The notes under the pieces: model-generated | The model's input: the letters and a program-made list of their open reading frames with translations, nothing else | Databases searched by the model: none | Told to the model about the DNA's origin: nothing | Program-made: the position numbers and the translations under genes | Part shown: positions 1-12,439 of the stretch, in pieces | How the letters are laid out: the number at the start of each line of letters is the position of its first letter | Position numbering within the stretch: position 1 is the first letter of the stretch | From: Alligator mississippiensis | Lineage: Eukaryota > Chordata > Crocodylia > Alligatoridae | Direction: 5' to 3' | NCBI RefSeq assembly: GCF_030867095.1 | Contig: NC_081830.1 | Span: 34,455,832 to 34,519,831, forward strand | DNA length: 64,000 nucleotides

Positions 1-776
1 GACCCTTAGCGCTGGTGTTGCCCTCCTCAGCCAGGTAATCCCCCTAGTGAGGGAACTGGAGAACCAAATGGAGAAGTTCCAGAAGATCAATGTTCCTGGC
101 TGGGGCAGGCCGCTGTCAGCAGACATGCAGGCACTGGTGAGGTGGCTGAAGGAGGGCATCAGGAGATAGCTGGATCCCTTGTGGTCTGGTATGGTCCTCA
201 TGATAGCAGGCATGTGTGACCCAAGGGTGAAGGGGAGCATGTGCATTGGCAGCCCCAAAACCCTCGATCACTGGACACAGGTGCTGGTCGACAAAGTCAG
301 GGAAGCTGAAGTGCAGAGGTGAGGGGATGTGGAAGAGTGGGATCCACTTTCCCATGCCAGAACTCCCAGCACTAGCACCAGCACCAGCCAGTCTCCTCCA
401 CGCCAGCCACTGCCAATGTGGGCCATGGGCATGGCTTCAATGCTGGGGTCCAAATGCACCAGACCCCAGCCTCGGGCAGGTAGCACTGAGGCTTCGATGG
501 CTACCTATCTCACTAAGGATGTGGAGCCACTGGAATGTGGCCCCTTGGCCTACTGGGCAAGCTGCAGCCAGATGTGGCAGGATCTGACCATGCTTACCCA
601 GCAACACCTGTCCTGTCCACCAACCAGTGTCCCAAGCGAGGGTGTTCATCATGGCTGGGGATGTTGTGATACCCCACTGCACCTGCTTGGATCCTGCTTT
701 GGTGGAGCAACTGGTGTTCCTAAAGGTGAACCTCCCGCTGCTGAGGTTCCCCAAGCTCCACCTGCAGACAGACTGA
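1..776 (+). mobile_element. Decayed hAT-family transposase (3' part of the ORF)
   Basis: This is the C-terminal part of a hAT (ZBED-like) DNA transposase that enters from beyond the left edge. Conceptual translation in changing frames gives a helical stretch (LSQVIPLVRELE), then a line resembling the hAT motif before 'DPRFK' (MIAGMCDPRVKGSM, about 208-240), then the dimerisation region: YLTKDVEPLECGPLAYW (about 505-555), LSCPPTSVPSE (about 605-640) and LDPALVEQLVFLKVNLPLL (about 690-745). The frame closes at a stop at 774-776. There is an internal TAG at about 166-168 and at least two frameshifts, so it cannot encode a working enzyme. The family call rests on the C-terminal motifs and is fairly firm; the hAT subfamily is not resolved. 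Confidence 0.72.
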
Positions 777-1839
777 GTGCCACCCTCCTCACTCCATCTG
801 CACCAATTTCCTTTTTTGAGTTTTTTAAAAGCCAAGTAAAGTCCCGCTGTCAGCTGGAGGGGGCACTAACTGCATCACCAGCCAGCAGGGAAGAACATGT
901 CCCTGCTGAGCTCATTCCCCTGCCAGGATGAACTTAGAGGTATGGGATTGGGGCTGTGGGGAAGGAGGAGGCCTCCGGTCCTGGGCATGACCACTAAAAC
1001 TGTACCCTGCCAGGGTAGGGAGGCCTGGTGGGACTGCTGGTGGTGCGGCAGCCCCGTAAATGCCAGGACCAATGCTCTCCTGGTGAAATGTGGGGAGGAG
1101 GCACCATAACCTCCAGCTAATGCACGCACGCACAAAGTCCTGGCTGGGGAACACCCAGACCTGTCACATCTTTGACAGACCTGACACTTGCTGGTTGCAG
1201 TGAAGTTATGAATCTCCTGGTGAGCTCAGCTTAGCTGCCTGGGATACCAGCTTTAGGTTGAAAACCCCTTTGTCAGGCTGAGGAAGTACCTGCAGTTGGT
1301 CCTGGATGGAAGGAATAGTAAAGAAGCCAGAGTCTGGCCTGGCCCACAATGCAGGCAAGAAAGCCAGTCAGTAAAAATGGAAATGGAGGCATCAGGGGGT
1401 GAGGGACTGGATGGGGTAGGGGGAGGCACGTGTCTCTTGTTCCATATCAAAGGGGTTTGAGACAGGGCAAGAGTCACGTGTGTGCTTGTCTGGATGTACC
1501 CTGTAGCTTCAAGCATCTTTTGAAACACTAGAGCTGGTAGGAGACTCTGTGTCTTCAGAGTGCTGAAACTTTTAAATTAGAAACAGATCATATGTACACA
1601 TGTCCATACCCCAGGTCTTCAAATCATAGGTTAATGCCATAATGACTGGACTCCCATTCCAAACTCCACCTAGAAAAACCCCACATGCACTATTTGCCCC
1701 ATTCTAAATTACTTAGCCAAAGTCTATAAAATAACTTCAGCCTAACATTATTTATGGAAAAGCAAATTATAATTATTCCATTTTAGAACATGCAAAGAAT
1801 GAATTCCAGTGAAGAGTCCCAAGATTGCAATGGAAGTAG
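777..1839. other. Intergenic, no gene recognised
   Basis: About 1 kb between the hAT remnant and the first OR. It may include the 3' untranslated part of the transposon (moderately GC-rich to about 1250). No conserved coding motif, RNA gene or clear repeat boundary is visible. Confidence 0.5.
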
Positions 1840-2780
1840 TTATTTCTTCCTGGTGTAAAATATTCCATCTACCATTTTTCTCACCACATTTTTTATTTCC
1901 TTGTTTCTTAGGCTGTAGATTATTGGATTGATGAGAGGAGGAACCACAGAATACAGCACAGCATCAATGAGGGAATGGCAGTCTGAGTGCACCAGACTTG
2001 GTCTCATGTATGTAAGCATGGTAGTGCTCATAAATAAAGAGAAAACAGTCAAATGAGGCAGGCAAGTGGATAAAGTTTTATACTTGCCTTGTACCGAGGG
2101 CATTTTCAGCACAGTGATATAAAGATGTGAATGTAAGACACAAATATTGAAGCGATGAATATGGACCCAAAGACTGAACAACAGACAAAAAGCACGATTT
2201 CATTAGCATGCATATCAGTGCAAGACAGTTTCAGTAATTGTGGAATGCCACAGAAGAAATGGCTGATAATGTTGGACCCACAAAAGTGCAACCTAAAAGT
2301 ATCACCAGTGAGAAAAGCTGAATAGATCACACTGCCAATCCAGCAAACAACGGTCAACTGGAGACAGGTACTATTGCTCATGATCAATCTGTATCTCAAA
2401 GGCTGGCAGATTGCAATGTAGCGGTCATATGCCATCACTGTGAGGAAGGCCAGCTCTGCTGACATGAAGCAGATAACCAAGAAGAGCTGAGTGATGCACC
2501 CATAGAAAGAAACAGATCTGATGTTTGTTATGGCATTAACCATAGACTTGGGAGTGGTGACAGAGATGTAGCAGAGGTCTATGAATGATAAGTTTCCAAG
2601 AAAAAAATACATGGGGGTATGAAGGTTAGGCTCCACAAGTAAGGCCACAATGATAAGCGTATTTCCTATTAGGGTTGCCAGGTAAATTAATAGAAATATC
2701 ATGAAGTGTAAAATCTGTAGCTCTCGACTATCCGAGAATCCCAAGAGAAGAAACTCCATCACGGTGGTTTGGATGGTCAT
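1840..2780 (-). pseudogene. Olfactory receptor, OR14-like, single-frameshift pseudogene
   Basis: This is a seven-transmembrane odorant receptor (class II, family-14-like) of the olfactory neuron membrane. The start is the ATG at 2778-2780 (MTIQTTVMEFLLLGFS), chosen because it begins the standard OR N-terminus with an NQT-like glycosylation site and lies about 20 nt after a splice acceptor. Family motifs follow in order: GNTLII (TM1), HTPMYFFLGNLSFIDLCY (TM2), MAYDRYIAIC (end of TM3), FFCGIPQLLKLSC (loop 2), a diverged KTLSTC and PLINPIIYSLRNKEIK (TM7). The frame breaks near 2117-2124, after VSYIHIF in TM5, and resumes one frame over as TVLKMPSVQGKYK, consistent with a 1-nt loss. The rest of the receptor is in good condition, so inactivation is recent or this is a sequencing error. 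It is on the opposite strand to the other ORs. Confidence 0.88.
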
Positions 2781-2799
2781 TTTCAGCTTCAGTAGCACT

Positions 2800-2820
2800 C
2801 TGAAGAGGAAAAAACAAAGG
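2800..2820 (-). promoter_or_regulatory. Splice acceptor of the OR coding exon
   Basis: Read on the minus strand, a T/C-rich tract ends in CAG, with the AG at 2800-2801, 19 nt before the OR ATG. It matches the arrangement at the three tandem OR14-like genes, where the ATG also follows the acceptor by about 19 nt. Confidence 0.6.
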
Positions 2821-5418
2821 GAACCAGAAAAGGAAACAATCAGGAAAATATTTCCATGGCATACATACTCTTGACTGTCACTAATCATACAGGTTACCTG
2901 GCTAAATTGCTGTGTGTGCATATGTCAAATTCATGGCAACAGTAAGTGGAAACATTCATAATTCTCCGGACCTTGTAGAGTTGACATTCAAGAAGAAACT
3001 ATAGCCTTGCAGTCTTAATTTTCATTAAGAATATTAAATATAAAGCCTTAAATGTTATTTATTTTAGTCAAATCTGTGCTATCCCACAGTTGTTTTAAAA
3101 TTTCACCCTGCATAATATGAGCACAATATTGTCAGCTCATTTTTAAATTCAGCTGCTTCTCCTAGATCCCATTCACTTTCAAACTCTGCCCTCAGGACCC
3201 TGTGTATATTACAGGCCTACCCAGTTGGATAATTTAAATTCGTATACCTCTTATATTTGTATAAGTCCATATTTGGGGTCAGACATATTTAAAAGTATAT
3301 TATCATAGTTATAGACAGCAATGTATTTTCATCTGAGCACCATAATACCAGTGTCATCCTTCAGTTCACATGGTTTCTCTATGTGAATGCTATGTTGGGG
3401 TGCTGTCTGGGCAGCTGCTGATGCTGCTACTTCTGCTTGCAATGTCTGTTCCTTTGAAACGCTTTATGTTATAGAAAGAATGAAGACAGACTACATTTTC
3501 ACCTTATAGACTAATTAAATCAGATTCGTAAGCTTTTGTAAGCAGTGGTATATTCAGGGTTGTTAAATTGGGTGGCATGCAGCCCCCAAGGGTTGAATTG
3601 CAGCCCCCAGGTTCCATCTACATCCCCTGCTCTCCCCTGCCCTTTGTAGGAGATGGGGAGCCTGCAGTCCGGCAGTGCAGCAGCAGAGCTTGCAGCCAGG
3701 GACCTAAGCGTGAGTCAGGGAACTCAGGCAGTGCAGCCAGGCAGTCGTGGGAAGCAGCAGCAGCAGGGAAGAGCCACAGGGAGTGCTCATGTTCTCTGCT
3801 TATCAGGGCAGGGTGTGACAGGGTGAGCCCTTAAGGGTGGCTATGTGTGCCCCCTACTGTCCATGCTAAACTTGCCTCACTCCAGATCCCCCATGTACCC
3901 CCTTGCTGCCTCATCTGCCATGCCTTGAAAATACTATATATCAATATCAATATATATATATGTATTTATATATTGTCGGGTTTGGACAGTGTAGAGGTGT
4001 CAGGGGCCAAGGGCACTCTCAAGTTTGGAGCAGCCATAAAGTCAGGCCGGCAGGAACCTGGAGGACTGAAAGGGTTCCCCCTCCCCTTTGTGTTGTGATC
4101 CATTAGTTTCCTGATACACTCAAGAAAAAGGATGTAATTTAATAGTGAAACGAGTTCTTAGACATAAATGGGAAACCTATGAGCTATGCTAGGGGTCAGG
4201 AGAAAAGGTTCAAAGTTGGATGATAAAAGTACTTGCTCTCTATGCAAAATAAAAGCTGAATGTATTTATTCCATTATAAAAGTATCATTCCCCATTCTTG
4301 AATAAATGCATAACTTCTTATTCTAAATTCAAACTGTTCTACCTGCTCCATTAGCTATTTGATGTTATGGTCACTCAGTTGAAACATGGGTTCCTGAAGT
4401 ATATGGGCATTGGGAACACAAGCTAAAAACAATTTCCTTAATTAGCATGTGAATTACTTTTTTACTGCAGTTTTCAAAATGAAAGGGGAACAAACTGCCA
4501 CGTCCGTACTTATACTGAGCAGTGAATTATTCTGTAAGCAGTTTCAAATGGGTTATTCACTAAGAAAGCAGTTATTTATTGTATAGTGACGTCCAAATCT
4601 GTTGCAGTGTGGAAAAAAATGAAATGCTTAATGTTGATAACCTCAGTAGCAAGACTTAGTAAAGATTCAAGCAACTTATCTATAGTTAATCAGAATGGAG
4701 TTTTGACACTGAATTTGTGTTTCCACTGAACTGTTTCAGTTAAAATTCCAAACAGAATTCTGATAAATGTATTAAAAGACTAATACATCCACAAATAAAA
4801 GTGTAAAAAAATATTTTCTCTGGTGGTCTATATGATTTTTTCCCAGTGTAGTCTTTCCCCATGCACTTCCCATATGTTCCAAGTAAATAATGAAAATGTG
4901 TTAGTATGCTCTTATGTCTGTATTCCAATCAAGCTATCTACCTATTTCTGATTCTTCTAAATAAATAAGTGAACGAATAAATAAATAAGTGCATCACTAA
5001 TCAAAGCTGCATAATTGTAAGATACTTACTATGATGATGTTTGGGGATTTTCCCCATTAATTGGCATCTTTCTTATCTGGTTTCAAGATTTTTCAGGAGT
5101 TGAAGGAAATATGTCATTTCAAAGTCTGATCCTGTAACACCAGGCACCAAAAAAAAAGATATGAAAGATCTCATATTCCTCACATTAAACCTCAGAACAA
5201 AGATACTAATACCTTTTGCTCTCTGAGCATGAACTATATATAGCTAACTTAAAGCTTCACATGCAGTCTTGTGCTGTGAAAAGGAGATTTATCCAGGGCT
5301 TTTCTCCACAAGTGTTTGGGGAATCACTCTCTAGAGCCTGGTACAGCTCAGAAGCAGTCACTGAAGTAAAGAGTTACTTTGTCACCATGTGCATTTCTGT
5401 AGTTGCACCAAAACAATG
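2802..5418. other. Intergenic, AT-rich, no gene
   Basis: No coding motif is seen. About 3550-3840 is a GC-richer island with no recognised homology. About 3935-3975 is an imperfect AT-rich simple repeat (ATATCAATATATATAT-like). The remainder is AT-rich sequence of unknown origin. Confidence 0.5.
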
Positions 5419-5602
5419 TGATTCATAGATTCATAGATGTTAGGGCCAGAAGGGACCTCAATAGATCATCGAGTCCAACCCCCTGCATAGGCAGGAAAGA
5501 GTGCTGGGTCTAGATGACCCCAGCTAGATACTCATCTAACCTCCTCTTGAAGACCCCCAGGGTAGGGGAGAGCACCACCTCCCTTGGGAGCCCGTTCCAG
5601 AA
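5419..5602 (-). mobile_element. CR1 LINE, 3'-end fragment
   Basis: The left edge holds two copies of the CR1 tail unit (ATTCATAG-type, seen reversed), followed by the conserved CR1 3' UTR and the end of the RT ORF in antisense. The segment is truncated at its 5' side at about 5602. It belongs to the same subfamily as the inner CR1 at 27483-28806. Confidence 0.88.
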
Positions 5603-7429
5603 TAAAAATAAAAGTGATAAAAAAGTGAATGCAAAACCTTAGACTATTGATCTCCAGCCTTTTCTGTTCTGTGTGAAACAATACTGAGAAATTAACGTTC
5701 TGTGGATAACATCATATTTTAAGAACATAACATCATAAGAAGTACCATGCTCAATAAGATCAACGGTTCATTTTGCCCAGTGTCCTCTCTCTGACAGCAT
5801 CAGGAGTAGATGTTGTAGAGGGAGAGCATTGAACCAGATATATCTTAAATTAGTAAAAGGTGGACACAAGAGAGGGTAGTGAATAGGGATAGATCCCTCT
5901 AGATATATCTGAAGATACATATCCAACTCCGTCTCCAGTTTGCTTTCCTTGACAACCTGAAGAAAAATGTATCTGTGGAAAGCCAAATGTCAATGACCAT
6001 GAACAATACTGGAAGGTCTCATAGATGAGCCATGGGTTGGGAAACTCTGACCTGAAGAAGAGAATGTGAGTCTGGCATTTAGAGTGTCCCGAGTTATAAT
6101 TTCAAATTTATATGTATTAAAATATATATTTATTATGCATTATGGTGCCTTAGTTACTTAATTTCCCCTTGTCTTGTAGCCTGTAATCCAAATTCAATCA
6201 GTCGCTGGTTAGACTTTGAAGAAGTTGCAAGGCTTAGTTAGCCCTTGAAATAGATTAAGTCTTTGGTTAGCCCCTAATTAGTTTTTATTATGTTGCTTGT
6301 CACTGGCCATTGGTCGTGGTGGGAATTGTCACAACCCTAGCCAGACTTGTAACTACAAAAGGGCATGCTTAGGCTTTGAAAATGAAATATTTACCCCAAA
6401 AGTGGTATCTCTATTTAAAGACATATATTTTCATGCCAATAGATTCAAGCACTACTCTGCATGCTTAAAACCTATACACTTATGATGAAGACATATGTAT
6501 CTATACCTTATATAAATGTATAAAATCTTATTCTTAAACCCAAAGATATAGCCAGTGATGCTGCATTAGTAGTATCTAACCTTCTGGCCCCATGAGTCAG
6601 ATGAGTGGTGTGGAGGCTGGTGTGTGTGAAGACCCCAAGGGTCTCTTATTTAACAACAAAGGGGCTGTAGGGTCATTAATCCTCTTCAAAACCTTGGCGG
6701 AGCTTTGTGAAATATTAGCTCTGTAGGTTGGTGGATTTAAGGGTTCAGTTGGTCAGACAGGGCATGTCCACACATGCAGGCATGTGCACTTGCAGCAGCT
6801 CAAATAGAAGTGGTACAAATTTGAGCCAGGGCTTTTTGCCTCAGCGCACATGCCTGGACATGCACTTTGGTGAGGTGCAAGTTGTGCCACTTGGGACAAA
6901 ATAACCCTACCTGGCTCCTCTCAGATCTGCAGCCAGGGGGAGCTAGAGCCTGGTGCCAGCATGGGGAACATTAAATTTGCAGTGTGGGGAACATGTTTTT
7001 GTTCCCGCATCTGCCTCTTGCAGCATTTCAAAAGGATTCGAGATGCTGGAAGAGGTATGTGTGCGTTCATCTGGGCACGCTCATATTGTCCTATAGCCCA
7101 GCCCCATCTGACACCATCAGAATGCACAGAGACACAAACAGTTGAATTAAGAATGTGTATTAATAAACAACATCAACCAATATGAATATACAAACAAACA
7201 GAAAACATATGCAGGGATGTATTACAAACAGGAGAACAGATTACAAATACTGTGGACACTGGGGCGAGTAGAAAACAACAGCCTGTTACAGTGGAGACTT
7301 GTAACACTATACTGAGGATTTCTATTCTTTTCCCTCATGGGTACTCAGAACCTCAGGCTCAGGGTGGGTAACACATTACCAAATATGAATAAATGTTGAC
7401 ATAGAGGAACAATATCTTCAGGAAAGCCT
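5603..7429. other. Intergenic; weak palindromic repeat at about 6755-6960
   Basis: No gene recognised. The part at about 6755-6960 begins CAGGGCATGTCCACACATGC and later has GCACATGCCTGGACATGC, suggesting a degraded DNA-transposon relic with partly inverted ends. The rest is AT-rich and unassigned. Confidence 0.4.
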
Positions 7430-7631
7430 CCAGCAGTTCTCCAGGATATCCAGATAAGTTTCTGTGGGCTGGAAGGCCACAGTTGGGTGGGCAGGGCTCT
7501 TTGTAGCCTGAGGGCTGAGCTGCCAGTGTCTCAGCTTCCCTCTTCCAGCCCAAGACTTGTATGTGGAAGCTGGGGAAGAAATATAGTTCTGTAACTAAGC
7601 TGCATGAGCAAGCTCCCACCCTGCATGCTCA

Positions 7632-8796
7632 ATATCTGTGCTAGGCTGAGGTACGGCTGCTTCACTGCTGCCTCTGTGCTGCCTAGCAAGCGGCTGAACC
7701 TTGGGGCACCAGCCATTGGGAGGGAGGGGTACTTTTCCCCCCATGCTGAGCACCAGCTTGTTCCCCACAGGCGAGCGCAGGATAAATGGGGTATGGTCTG
7801 CATGCTGGTCCCCACCTGTACTGTGGTGCTGGAGTTGAGGCACTGGGAGTGAGCAGGCACATGGGAGCCAGTGGCAGATGGCTGCGAGTGTGGGGCCTGC
7901 ACCTGTGCCCTGGGGACAGCGTTGGCACAGCACAGAGGTGGCAGTGAAGTAGCTGCACTGCAGCCTAGTGCTGTGGGTGGGGTAGGAGGGGGGTTCATCC
8001 GTGCTGAGTAGTAGTTTTAGCCCAGCTGCTGTTGCTGTGGCTCAGCCCTGACGGGTGAGCCCAGAGCCAGCGTGGGGCCCAAGCTAGCAGCAGCGGTGAA
8101 TTACGCACTGGCTTGGTGCAGGGAAAAGTGGCCATCCCCCCTCCCTGTGGCCAGTGCCCTGTGCTGCAGCTGCTTGGAATCCATGTGGGGCTGCCTGTGC
8201 GTGCTCTCCATTGCCCCTTGGGGCAGTGGTGATGCAGCAGAGAGGTAGGACAGACCCGTCCAGGCTGCAAGAGGCTGCAGCACAGGGCGCCAGCAATGGG
8301 GAGGGGGAGTGGCTGCATTTCCCCCAGGCTGAGCACCAGCTTGTTCCCCACTGCTGCTGCTCACTCCAATTTGTGGGGCACATGGGGTCAGGCCTGCATG
8401 CTACTCTCCACCTGTACCAGGGGGCTGGGGCAGGGGCACTGGGAGTGAGCAGGTAAGTGCAGGGTCCTCTGTGCCCACTGCCATTCCCAGGCAGCAGCAG
8501 CAGCCTCCTGTCATCCAGCACACAGATTGAGGGCTTGCCCACACCCCTGGGAGGGCTGTGCCAGATTCCTCCCAGGGCTGTGGGCCCCCACTCTGTATGC
8601 AGGATGACAGCAGGCTGCCGCTGCTGCCTCAGGCCAATCTTTCCAGGCAGCAGCAGCATCCTCCTGTCATCTAGCACACAGATCCAGGAGCCTGCATCCC
8701 AAGGAGGAGTCTGGCACAGCCCCCAAAGCACTCCTGGGGGTGCAGGCACCCGGATCTGCAGGCCGGATGACAGGAGGCTGCTGCTGCTGGCAAATG
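7632..8796. repeat. GC-rich composite repeat with internal direct and inverted copies
   Basis: This is absent from units B and C at the matching place. A block at about 7690-7860 recurs at about 8265-8460: both contain GCTGAGCACCAGCTTGTTCC and end near GGCACTGGGAGTGAGCAGG. From about 8480 to 8790 a CAGCAGCAGCC / CTCCTGTCATC module occurs in both orientations. Long ORFs here are by-products of GC content. It is probably part of a non-autonomous transposon ending at about 9136. Confidence 0.55.
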
Positions 8797-9136
8797 TCAC
8801 TAGTTTTGCTTTGAACAGTTTGAGGTGCAGTTTCCCAGAAATTTCTGAACCTATCTCCTTGAAACTTGTCAGGCTTCATGCCCTCAGAAGGGGCTATCCT
8901 CCCTGAAATTTTCATCCATATCAGGCAAGAAATGACAAAGTTTAATGCATTTTCATGATTCCCCATTATAGCCTATGGGCGAAATGTCGAAACAGCGTTG
9001 AAACAGCAAAACAGTTTCAACGAAATGAAATGGAACAGTGCTTTGAAAACAAAATGCAACTTGAAATGAAACACTGTCTTGTTGAGACGGTGAAATGGAA
9101 GTTGAAATGAAATGGTGCTGTTTCGCACAGCCCTAT
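8797..9136. mobile_element. Non-autonomous hAT-like element, right part
   Basis: The segment ends in TTCGCACAGCCCTA, the reverse complement of a hAT-like terminal repeat (TAGGGCTGTGCGAA). Its first 130 bp (AGTTTTGCTTT, GGTGCAGTTTCCC, GGCAGGCTTCATGCCCTCAG-like text) match the repeat at 62083-62550, which ends with the same terminus. The left terminus was not located. Confidence 0.55.
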
Positions 9137-9689
9137 TATGCAGTTTACTTTGAGTGACCTACGTTTGGATTGAGAGTGGACCGCACAGATGTTCACCCTG
9201 AGGGAGGGGAGGCATGCGGGAAGCCTGTGCTGTTGGAAGCCTGTGGATGAGGGCTGCTGGAGAGTGTCAAGTGCAGCCAACTGCTGGAGCCAGCCCCAAT
9301 TGTCTTCCCCATATGGGAAATCACAACCCCAACCCACACTTAACCCACACCCCCTCACAGTGGCCTCTCCCTCCCACCCTGACTATAATCTTTCAGAAGA
9401 AACATGAAGCCCCTGTCTCCTCTTGTTAATTGCATATGCATGTTTCCCTGACTGCCTGCAACCTCTTATAATGCCCCACCACACATGTCAAAGCCCACAG
9501 ACCCAGGGTCTGTGCCATGTCCTGCTTGTTGCCACGCATGATTCTGCCCAGAGGTGTGGGGCATCACACATGCCTGTCTGGAGATGACTTATCAGATGAC
9601 TGTGATGGCACTGACTTTCATTCACATGAGCCATCAACCAGGTATTACCACACCCTATTGTTATGTAGCATCCTGGACTGGGCCAACAA

Positions 9690-10470
9690 CTTCTATGTAG
9701 TTGCTGAGGAGGCCATTCAGAATGCTAGAGACTCTGGGGTGCTCTAACACTACCTCTAGACCATTGAGCACTGGTTCTGTGCCCATGTCCCCAGTGGTAT
9801 CTTGTGTGAGTGGATCGTCTGGGCTCTTGGCATGATAAACAGTGGCTCCAGAACTTCTGGATGTGCCAGTCCACCTTCATGGATACCATCACTAAATTGA
9901 CCCCCTACACTGAGAGTGAGGACATCAGCATAAGATGACCTCTCATTCTGGATAATCATGTGGACATCACCATCTGGAATCTGGCCATCCCTAACATCCT
10001 CTGCTCTATCACGAACGACTTTGTCTAAGCAAGTTCAATGCAGCCACCTGGGAAGTGTGCCTGACCATCCAAAAGGTCCTGGCCAACCACCTCATCTGCC
10101 TCTTCAACCTGCAGGAGGTTGTCACCAGATTCTGCTTCATGGGCTTCCCCAACTGCATGTGGGCCATGGACAACCACATCCCCATCCTCTGCATGCCCAA
10201 AGGTGCCCAGGAGTTCATCAATCACAAAAGCTTCTTTTCCATCATCCTGAATCATGTCATTGACCACTGGGAGTGCTTCACCATTGCAGGATGGGTGGGC
10301 AACAACCATGTCAGAGTCTTCTGGAACTCCACCCTCAGCAGACGATGGGGATTGGGCGCTATGCCCACATGGGCTCCAGCATCAGCATTGGCAGCATCTT
10401 CATCCTACCTCTTATCACCAGAGTCCCAGCCTAACCACTACTGCCCAGGCTCATGAAACTCATACCTGAA
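9690..10470 (+). mobile_element. Decayed PIF/Harbinger transposase, unit A
   Basis: This is a relic of a DDE transposase (HARBI1-like). Broken-frame translation gives TIEHWF (about 9755), KQWLQNFWMCQSTFMDTI (about 9835-9890), DITIWNLAIPN (about 9965-9995), then VVTRFCFMGFPNCMWAMDNHIPILC (about 10120-10190, shown here in separate motifs) and FINHKSFFSIILNHVIDHW, ending with VRVFWNSTLSRR (about 10310-10340). This order matches the Harbinger nuclease, where GFPNC.GAIDGTHI carries the first catalytic Asp. The Asp of AMDN remains, but stops at about 9745, 9936 and 10026 and frameshifts destroy the ORF. The same relic lies at the equivalent place in unit C, so it predates the duplication. Confidence 0.75.
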
Positions 10471-10744
10471 ACACATGAACCACAGAAAGAAGCATGTCAG
10501 TTATTCCCTGAGATGGTGCCACATATCTCTGACATACCTTTGGGTGCCTCGTCCTGGAATTACTTTAGGGGCCTGTGATCAGGGGATAAATTCTAGGGTG
10601 GAACAGGGTGTCACCTGCCCAGGGAGGAGGGCAGTGTCTGGGGTGGCCCTAAACTCAGGCCCTGGTTGCCACAGTCCCACTCCCTTAGTTCACCCCTGCC
10701 TACTAGTGCTGACATCACCAGGGGCTTTTCCATTCCCCTAGTAC

Positions 10745-11639
10745 CCAGTGTGACAAGGGTGACTTCCAGGCTTGATGTTAGCTCCAGCCCACCCCTGTCT
10801 CTCAGCAAACTGCTGGCCTTGCTTTCCTGCCATGTCTTGTTGTTAAATAATTAGGATGTTAAATAGGCAGGAGGCTGCACTTTGAATGCCCCATTTGTAA
10901 TGGAGGCAGTGTTTACATGCTCCAACCACCCCTTACGTGTCCCATGCCTTGCAGATGTTTCCACCAGTGGTTTGCACTGGATCTTTCTTTATGCACACAA
11001 ACACATATACACAAACACATACTGCGATCCAAGCCCTTGGCCCTCTCTCTTGGCTCTACTGGGGTCATACACCCCTTGGGGCTCAGGTGGCTGCAGCCAT
11101 GCCTAGCCCTAGGGTCTTACACATCAACACTACCCCCTCACTGGGGCTCCACCGGGGTCTGCCATCCCATCTAGCTCAGGTGGCTTTACCCCTACCTTGC
11201 CCTCTACCCTGGAGTATTGCACCCTGTGATGCTCAGGTGGCTACAGCTGTAACTGGTACCCTATCAGGGCCATTGCGACCACAGGACTCATAGAGAGCCT
11301 GGGTGAGGCTCCACATCCCTCCTGCAACCTGGACCCTGCCTCAAGATTCCCCTGAGCCTGGGATCTCCCTGCGCATATTGAACCCACCAGGGATGTGGGG
11401 GCTGGGGTTTTCAGGTGACCCTCCTTGCCTTTCACTGGGGAGGTAACTGGCCTGGCATTTCTGGGGAGCTACCCTGCCACAGGTAGCTCCACCAAGCCAC
11501 CCTTCCCTGGCAGGATGCAGTTTCAGGTCATGCCCAGGACCAATGAGGCCGCCCCTATCCCCATAGCTTTACCCTTACCTCCAAGGTCTTCCAGGAGTAA
11601 CTCAGCCCAACATCGCCTCCTTGGCTGCTCAACTCACAC
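10745..11639. other. Unit A-specific filler, no gene
   Basis: Not found in units B or C. At about 11050-11260 a GCTCAGGTGGCT phrase recurs three times at roughly 80-100 bp spacing, suggesting a degenerate tandem repeat. No coding motif was seen. Confidence 0.4.
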
Positions 11640-12034
11640 TGCTCTTTAGCCTGGAAAAGCGCAGGCTCAGGGGTGATCTGATGGCCACCTACAAGTTTAT
11701 CAGGGGTGACCACCAGTATCTGGGGGAGCTTTTGTTCACCAGAGCGCCCCAAGGGATGACGAGGTCAAATGGTCACAAACTACTACAAGATCATTTCAGG
11801 CTGGACATAAGGAAGAATTTCTTTACTGTCTGAGCCCCCAAGGTCTGGAACAGCCTGCCACCGGAGGTGGTTCAAGCGCCTTCATTGAACACCTTCAAGA
11901 CGAAACTGGATGCTTATCTTGCTGGGATCCTATGACCCCAGCTGACTTCCTGCCCTTTGGGCAGGGGGCTGGACTCGATGATCTTCCGAGGTCCCTTCCA
12001 GCCCTAATGTCTATGAAATCTATGAAATCTATGC
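11640..12034 (+). mobile_element. CR1 LINE, 3' fragment
   Basis: This encodes the last part of the CR1 RT ORF (LEKRRLRGDLMATYKFIRGDHQYLG..., then HFRLDIRKNFFTV with a stop replacing the next codon, ending LDAYLAGIL-like). It is followed by the 3' UTR (GGACTCGATGATCTTCCGAGG) and the tail TATGAAATCTATGAAATC. Tail and UTR match the subfamily of the CR1 at 55503-57060, not that at 27483. Confidence 0.88.
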
Positions 12035-12439
12035 TGCCTTTCTGGCCTATGTTTGAAAATGGCCGCCATCATCAGTCATCTGGCAGCTGCCTGCTCCAGC
12101 CCTTAAAGTGACAGAATACTAAAGCTGCTCCATCACACCCAGGTCAATGGAACCTGTTACCTGCTCCTCCTGTCCCAGGCCCACCTCCCACTAACCTTGC
12201 TTCCACTCAAAAATGGCAAGGTTTCCTCATAGGAGGTACCACATGTGGGACCCCTGTTCTGTTTTCTCCAGGGAAGGTGCCCCAAAGTTGGACATAACAT
12301 GCCAATGGGGATTGGGTGGTAGCATCTCCCACCATACCATAGGTCATATAACAAGTTGGAGAGTTGTAAAAGCTGTCTGCAGTCCCACCTCTGACTCATG
12401 GGTGAACCAGCAGCAGTGGGGCTGGAGAAGTGTCTCTTG

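Noticed and set aside
8084..8800. 238-codon minus-strand ORF in GC-rich repeat
   Set aside because: Frame kept open by GC content and repeated modules; no domain and several overlapping frames of equal quality.
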